Below, one piece after another: positions 6,934-9,162 of a stretch of 9,162 bases of DNA (its first letter is position 1; each line of letters begins with the position of its first letter). Origin of the DNA: Mycobacterium sp. (GTDB taxonomy: Bacteria; Actinomycetota; Actinomycetes; Mycobacteriales; Mycobacteriaceae); the NCBI GenBank assembly GCA_020438915.1, contig JAGQTR010000189.1, forward strand, positions 1 to 9,162, in the 5' to 3' direction. The notes under the pieces were generated by a model. That model was not told the DNA's origin and made no database searches. It saw nothing but the letters and a program-made list of their open reading frames with translations. The position numbers and the translations under genes are program-made.

Positions 6934-7341
6934 CTAGTGCGCGAGATCGACTATCGCTGACCAGTATTGGTCCTTCTTGTCGTCCGGGACTACAGGTGCG
7001 AATCCCACCACGATGGTTTCTACCTGACGCATCTTCTGTCGACCCGCATATATCTGAGCGGCACCCGGGGTCGGGAACGTCAAGAGCCGGAACCTGTCGG
7101 TGACGATGGACTGAACGCAGCCGACCTGCGCGCACTCATTGACCGTGGTGTCGGCGGGATGGTCGACCTCCAGGCCCTCGCGGGCCAGTGTCTCGACGAG
7201 TTGCCCGGCGGTCATGGGCACCAGCGGCGCTACCGCCGGGGCCGAAACCCGATGCGGTTCTTGCATCGTCGACGACGGAGACGAGCACGCTGCGCAGCCG
7301 AGCACGATTAGCGCCGCCCCGGCGATGAAGCGGTGCGTCAT
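6934..7341 (-). CDS. Small putative lipoprotein of unknown function
   Basis: A 135-residue protein with Arg4, a hydrophobic stretch (residues 5-15) and cysteines at 16 and 19. Either VLGC or CAAC could serve as the lipobox; both are slightly unusual. After a Ser/Pro-rich linker (20-45) there is a compact domain with LVETLAREGLEVDHP, a likely disulfide pair Cys70/Cys75 (NECAQVGCVQS) and a conserved-looking end YWSAIVDLAH. I do not recognise a named family; it looks like one of the many small mycobacterial lipoproteins. Its ATG overlaps the stop of the upstream oxidoreductase gene as ATGA, so the two are probably co-translated, and a GGAG lies about 11 nt upstream of the start. No terminator is visible between it and modC, so the two converging transcripts probably overlap. 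Confidence 0.8.
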   Translation of the reverse strand: MTHRFIAGAALIVLGCAACSSPSSTMQEPHRVSAPAVAPLVPMTAGQLVETLAREGLEVDHPADTTVNECAQVGCVQSIVTDRFRLLTFPTPGAAQIYAGRQKMRQVETIVVGFAPVVPDDKKDQYWSAIVDLAH

Positions 7342-7877
7342 CGCAACGTCAACTCCACCAGGGGCAGCTCCGTGCCGGGCGGATCAACCCGGCCGCCGAG
7401 GCTTTCGGCGACGACTTCCCGGAGCGCCTTCCATGCGCGAGGATGACGGGCGATGTAAGTGCTCAGTGCGGCGTCGGCCTCGGCCTGCGTCATCCGACGG
7501 GCCAGCGCCGGCACCGCGTTGCGGCGTCCCGTCGAAATGCGCACGTGTGGTTCGGCCATGACGTTGCGGAACCACTGGGCGGATTCTCCGAACCCGGACA
7601 CGATGACGTAGGAGTCCGGCTTCTCGTGGGCGACGACCTCCAGTACGACGTAGCGTCGCTGACCGGTCTTGCGGCCAGTGTGCTCAAGCATCAGCATCCT
7701 CGACCCGAAGAGGAACCCCAGACCCGCGCGATATATCCCAATCGGCGCGCGGGCCAGTGGCGGCGAGTGCAGAACCTTATCCAGGATGCTGACGATTGGG
7801 GAGCTCACCAGCCGCCCCAGGCGGTCGCGCGGTCGGCTCACCGGACCGCGCCCCCAGGTAATCCGCCGCGATGGCAA
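7338..7877 (-). CDS. Nitroreductase/deazaflavin (F420)-dependent oxidoreductase, Ddn family
   Basis: A 179-residue protein of the split-barrel Ddn/DUF385 family, whose studied members use coenzyme F420H2 to reduce small molecules such as quinones or nitroimidazoles. Diagnostic segments: GIYRAGLGFLFGSRMLML (47-64), EHTGRKTGQRRYVVLEVV (65-82) and SGFGESAQWFRNVMAEP (94-110), the region that binds the deazaflavin in relatives. The substrate cannot be inferred. The given start is TTG at 7877 with no convincing ribosome binding site; a GTG at 7841 (residue 13, VSRPRDRLGRLV) is a reasonable alternative giving 167 residues. The first 12 residues are Arg-rich and unlike the rest, which slightly favours the shorter form. 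The gene overlaps the downstream lipoprotein start by 4 bp. Confidence 0.87.
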   Translation of the reverse strand: MPSRRITWGRGPVSRPRDRLGRLVSSPIVSILDKVLHSPPLARAPIGIYRAGLGFLFGSRMLMLEHTGRKTGQRRYVVLEVVAHEKPDSYVIVSGFGESAQWFRNVMAEPHVRISTGRRNAVPALARRMTQAEADAALSTYIARHPRAWKALREVVAESLGGRVDPPGTELPLVELTLR

Positions 7878-8112
7878 CGCCGACGTCTACGCATGTCTCC
7901 GTCATACCCACATTCGTTGCGCCGATGCAACCCGCGAGCAGCGGATCCGGGTTGGAGGATGGCCTGCCGGAGACGGCTGGCGTCTGATGCAGTGGGCCGC
8001 CAGCGGTGAGACTCGCGCCTGCGGCGCTCCATTGCGACCCATTGCGACAGCGTCGTCAGATTCGAAAGATCGTCGCCGCGTCAAGCTTTGGGAGTTGTGG
8101 TGTGACTAATGC
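7878..8112. other. Non-coding gap between the oxidoreductase gene and tRNA-Val
   Basis: No convincing gene is seen. Open frames crossing this stretch are antisense continuations of the oxidoreductase gene or run into the tRNA. It holds a small hairpin (7928-7954) and a two-copy 10-bp tandem repeat CCATTGCGAC (8029-8038 and 8039-8048). The promoter of the oxidoreductase gene should be here on the minus strand, but I could not identify it. No U-tract terminator is visible downstream of tRNA-Val. Confidence 0.5.
7928..7954. repeat. Short inverted repeat (7-bp stem, 13-nt loop)
   Basis: CAACCCG at 7928-7934 is the exact reverse complement of CGGGTTG at 7948-7954. It lies about 50 bp upstream of the oxidoreductase gene on its minus-strand side. 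It could be an operator or leader hairpin, or chance in GC-rich DNA. Confidence 0.4.
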
Positions 8113-8187
8113 TGGTGGTCCCGGCTGGTATCGAACCAGCGACCTTCCGCGTGTGAGGCGGACGCTCTCCCACTGAGCTACGAGACC
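8113..8187 (-). tRNA. tRNA-Val (anticodon CAC), CCA encoded
   Basis: Read on the minus strand from 8187. Acceptor stem GGTCTCG pairs with CGGGACC (one T-G wobble), D arm GCTC/GAGC, anticodon stem TCCGC/GCGGA with loop CTCACAC giving anticodon CAC for valine GUG codons, and T arm GCTGG/CCAGC with loop TTCGATA. Discriminator A73 is at 8116, and the CCA end is encoded in the gene (8113-8115). All stems are intact. Confidence 0.97.
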
Positions 8188-8487
8188 GAATTCCCGACGT
8201 GTCGAACGAGGCAGAAGACTAACACGCGGCCAGGTCGGCCCCAGAATCCGCGGTGAATCCGTCCCCGCCTTCAGCCCGCTCGTCAGTGTGTTCACCGGTG
8301 TCGTCGCAGCGGTGATGCGATTACGGTCGCAGATATCGTCACCCAGCAGTCGACTGCGGCCAGAAGGTGCAGCTGAACTCGATGCGCTGCCAGATCTAGC
8401 CCGATAGTGTCACCTGTAGTGATTTCATAACGGCAAGGGCTTCTGGATGTCCAGTAAGGGTTACCGATTCTTCCGAGGGGGCCAACC
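8188..8487. other. Non-coding stretch between tRNA-Val and the DUF6636-type gene
   Basis: About 300 bp with no convincing gene on either strand. A minus-strand open frame here (up to 8627) is antisense to the secreted-protein gene and resembles nothing I know. The left edge should contain the minus-strand tRNA-Val promoter (see separate entry). The right edge contains GAGGGG at 8475-8480, the ribosome binding site of the next gene. Its promoter is probably around 8400-8460 (a relatively AT-rich patch, TAGTGATTTCATAACGG), but no clear -10/-35 pair is visible. Confidence 0.5.
8216..8246 (-). promoter_or_regulatory. Weak candidate promoter for tRNA-Val
   Basis: On the minus strand TAGTCT (8221-8216) fits a TANNNT -10 box placed about 28 bp before the tRNA 5' end. 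TTCTGG (8246-8241) is a poor -35 with a long 19-bp spacer. Position rather than sequence quality is the main support. Confidence 0.3.
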
Positions 8488-8895
8488 TTGAAACACTTCA
8501 TCGTGGCAGTGCTCGCTGGGACGGCGCTGTGGCTGGCCCCGGCCGCCGTCGCCGACACCACCGGATTCACCTCCCCCAGCGGCAACATCAGCTGCATGAT
8601 CGTCGACGAGCTGCTGCGCTGCGACATCGCGGAAAGGGACTGGTCGCCGCCACCCCGGCCGGCAGACTGCTCGGAAATGACGAGTTATGGCCAGGGCATC
8701 TCACTGCGTCCCCACGGTCCCGCGGAATTCGTGTGCGCCGGCGACACCACATTCGGATACGGCGACGTGCTGCCCTACGGGCAGTTTCATGCTGAGGGTG
8801 GCATGAGCTGCAACAGCGAGCCCTGGGGTATGCGCTGTTCGAACTCCGACGGCCACGGATTCACGATCTCCCGTCAGGAATACGCCCTGTTTTGA
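8488..8895 (+). CDS. Secreted cysteine-rich protein, DUF6636-type
   Basis: A 135-residue exported protein of unknown function. The signal peptide is clear: Lys2-His3, a hydrophobic core (4-17), then APAAVA-DT with probable cleavage after Ala22. The mature part begins GFTSPSGNISCMI, the hallmark of the mycobacterial DUF6636-type family as I remember it. It has six cysteines (36, 45, 61, 83, 108, 117), enough for three disulfides. Two C-x8-C units (36-45 and 108-117) may reflect an internal duplication. The start is TTG at 8488 with GAGGGG at 8475-8480 (7-nt spacer), which fits the signal peptide exactly. It stands alone between tRNA genes, with no operon partner. Secretion through Sec is likely; the function is unknown. 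Confidence 0.85.
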   Translation: MKHFIVAVLAGTALWLAPAAVADTTGFTSPSGNISCMIVDELLRCDIAERDWSPPPRPADCSEMTSYGQGISLRPHGPAEFVCAGDTTFGYGDVLPYGQFHAEGGMSCNSEPWGMRCSNSDGHGFTISRQEYALF

Positions 8896-8900
8896 TTCCT

Positions 8901-8966
8901 GTCGCGAAACGGGGGCAAGGGATTTGTGTACGCCCAAGTCGGTCGACTATCGTTCTGCTTCGCGAC
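8901..8966. repeat. 8-bp inverted repeat bracketing the tRNA promoter
   Basis: GTCGCGAA at 8901-8908 is the exact reverse complement of TTCGCGAC at 8959-8966. The 50-bp interval contains the candidate -35 and -10 boxes, so the arms flank the promoter and the right arm covers the likely transcription start. It could be a regulator site pair or chance. Confidence 0.4.
8924..8953 (+). promoter_or_regulatory. Candidate promoter of the tRNA-Gly/tRNA-Cys operon
   Basis: TTGTGT (8924-8929) as -35 and TATCGT (8948-8953, TANNNT type) as -10 with an 18-bp spacer. Transcription would start near 8960, about 31 nt before tRNA-Gly. This is a typical layout for a housekeeping sigma-A stable-RNA promoter. 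Confidence 0.55.
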
Positions 8967-8984
8967 GGGCGACGATCTCGCCCG
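8966..8984 (+). other. Stem-loop in the 5' leader of the tRNA operon
   Basis: CGGGCGA (8966-8972) pairs perfectly with TCGCCCG (8978-8984) around a 5-nt loop CGATC, ending 6 nt before the tRNA-Gly 5' end. It has no following T-run, so it is probably not a terminator. It may guide leader processing or insulate tRNA folding. Confidence 0.6.
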
Positions 8985-8990
8985 TGGCGC

Positions 8991-9063
8991 GCGGATGTAG
9001 CGCAGTTGGTAGCGCATCACCTTGCCAAGGTGAGGGTCGCGGATTCGAATCCCGTCATCCGCT
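8991..9063 (+). tRNA. tRNA-Gly (anticodon GCC)
   Basis: Acceptor GCGGATG pairs with CATCCGC, D arm GCGC/GCGC, anticodon stem TCACC/GGTGA with loop TTGCCAA giving anticodon GCC, discriminator T73 at 9063, and no encoded CCA. The T arm reads GCGGA-TTCGAAT-CCCGT. Position 53 is A (base 9043) opposite C61 (base 9051), which breaks the nearly universal G53-C61 pair. The rest of the gene looks fully functional. Confidence 0.95.
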
Positions 9064-9090
9064 CGAAGGTGCAGTGGCATCAACCCCAGC

Positions 9091-9161
9091 GGTGGAGTGG
9101 CCGAGTGGTGAGGCAACGGCCTGCAAAGCCGTGCACACGGGTTCGATTCCCGTCTCCACCT
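9091..9161 (+). tRNA. tRNA-Cys (anticodon GCA)
   Basis: Acceptor GGTGGAG pairs with CTCCACC, anticodon stem ACGGC/GCCGT with loop CTGCAAA giving anticodon GCA, and T arm ACGGG/CCCGT with loop TTCGATT. Discriminator T73 is at 9161, the identity base expected for cysteine tRNA. No CCA is encoded. It lies 27 bp after tRNA-Gly, so both are likely on one transcript that may continue past the window. Confidence 0.97.
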
Positions 9162-9162
9162 C

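Noticed and set aside
8029..8048. Two tandem copies of CCATTGCGAC, considered as a repeat array
   Set aside because: Only two copies with no spacer; not a CRISPR array, and may be chance.
7443..8109. Plus-strand open frames antisense to the oxidoreductase gene
   Set aside because: The opposite strand encodes a clear Ddn-family protein; these frames are shadows extending into non-coding DNA.
8056..8295. Minus-strand open frame through tRNA-Val
   Set aside because: It is a translation of the tRNA gene and its flanks, with no known protein features.
8292..8627. Minus-strand open frame overlapping the secreted-protein gene
   Set aside because: Antisense to a gene with a signal peptide and family motifs; no recognisable domain.

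Overview
The window is high-GC actinobacterial DNA, most likely from a Mycobacterium/Mycolicibacterium-type genome. The grounds are heavy use of GTG and TTG starts with 4-bp stop/start overlaps, a SugB-like permease ending in a SugB-type tail, an F420/deazaflavin-type (Ddn-family) oxidoreductase, a secreted six-cysteine DUF6636-type protein, and an actinobacterial tRNA-Gly(GCC)/tRNA-Cys(GCA) cluster. These assignments come from reading the sequence; no database search was possible.

Layout. (1) 1-3752, plus strand: the end of a carbohydrate ABC importer operon, with a 5'-truncated SugA-like permease, a SugB-like permease and a SugC-like ATPase. Next comes a 424-residue protein with a kinase-like N-terminal half (all catalytic residues present) and a DUF4032-type C-terminal half. 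(2) 3753-3891: an intergenic stretch with a perfect 18-bp inverted repeat that folds into a 58-nt hairpin, then an operator-like palindrome region and a ribosome binding site. (3) 3892-6930, plus strand: a molybdate uptake operon. Its first gene joins a small MerR/excisionase-like HTH to a Mop/TOBE molybdate-binding domain, followed by modA (lipoprotein), modB (permease) and modC (ATPase with its own TOBE domain). All three junctions are 4-bp GTGA overlaps. (4) 6934-7877, minus strand: a Ddn-family oxidoreductase and a small lipoprotein, also overlapping by 4 bp and converging on modC with only 3 bp between stop codons. (5) 7878-9162: tRNA-Val(CAC) on the minus strand, a non-coding stretch of about 300 bp, a secreted DUF6636-type protein, then a probable tRNA promoter, a leader hairpin, tRNA-Gly(GCC) and tRNA-Cys(GCA).

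How the genes may work together. The first operon imports a sugar, and its last gene may be a kinase acting on the imported sugar or on a cell-envelope product. In the second, ModABC imports molybdate, while the HTH-TOBE protein probably senses cytoplasmic molybdate and controls its own operon through the palindromes just upstream. Items most worth a second look are the HTH-Mop regulator and its operator, the importer-linked kinase-like protein, the 58-nt hairpin, the A53-C61 mismatch in the T stem of tRNA-Gly, and the leader hairpin next to it.
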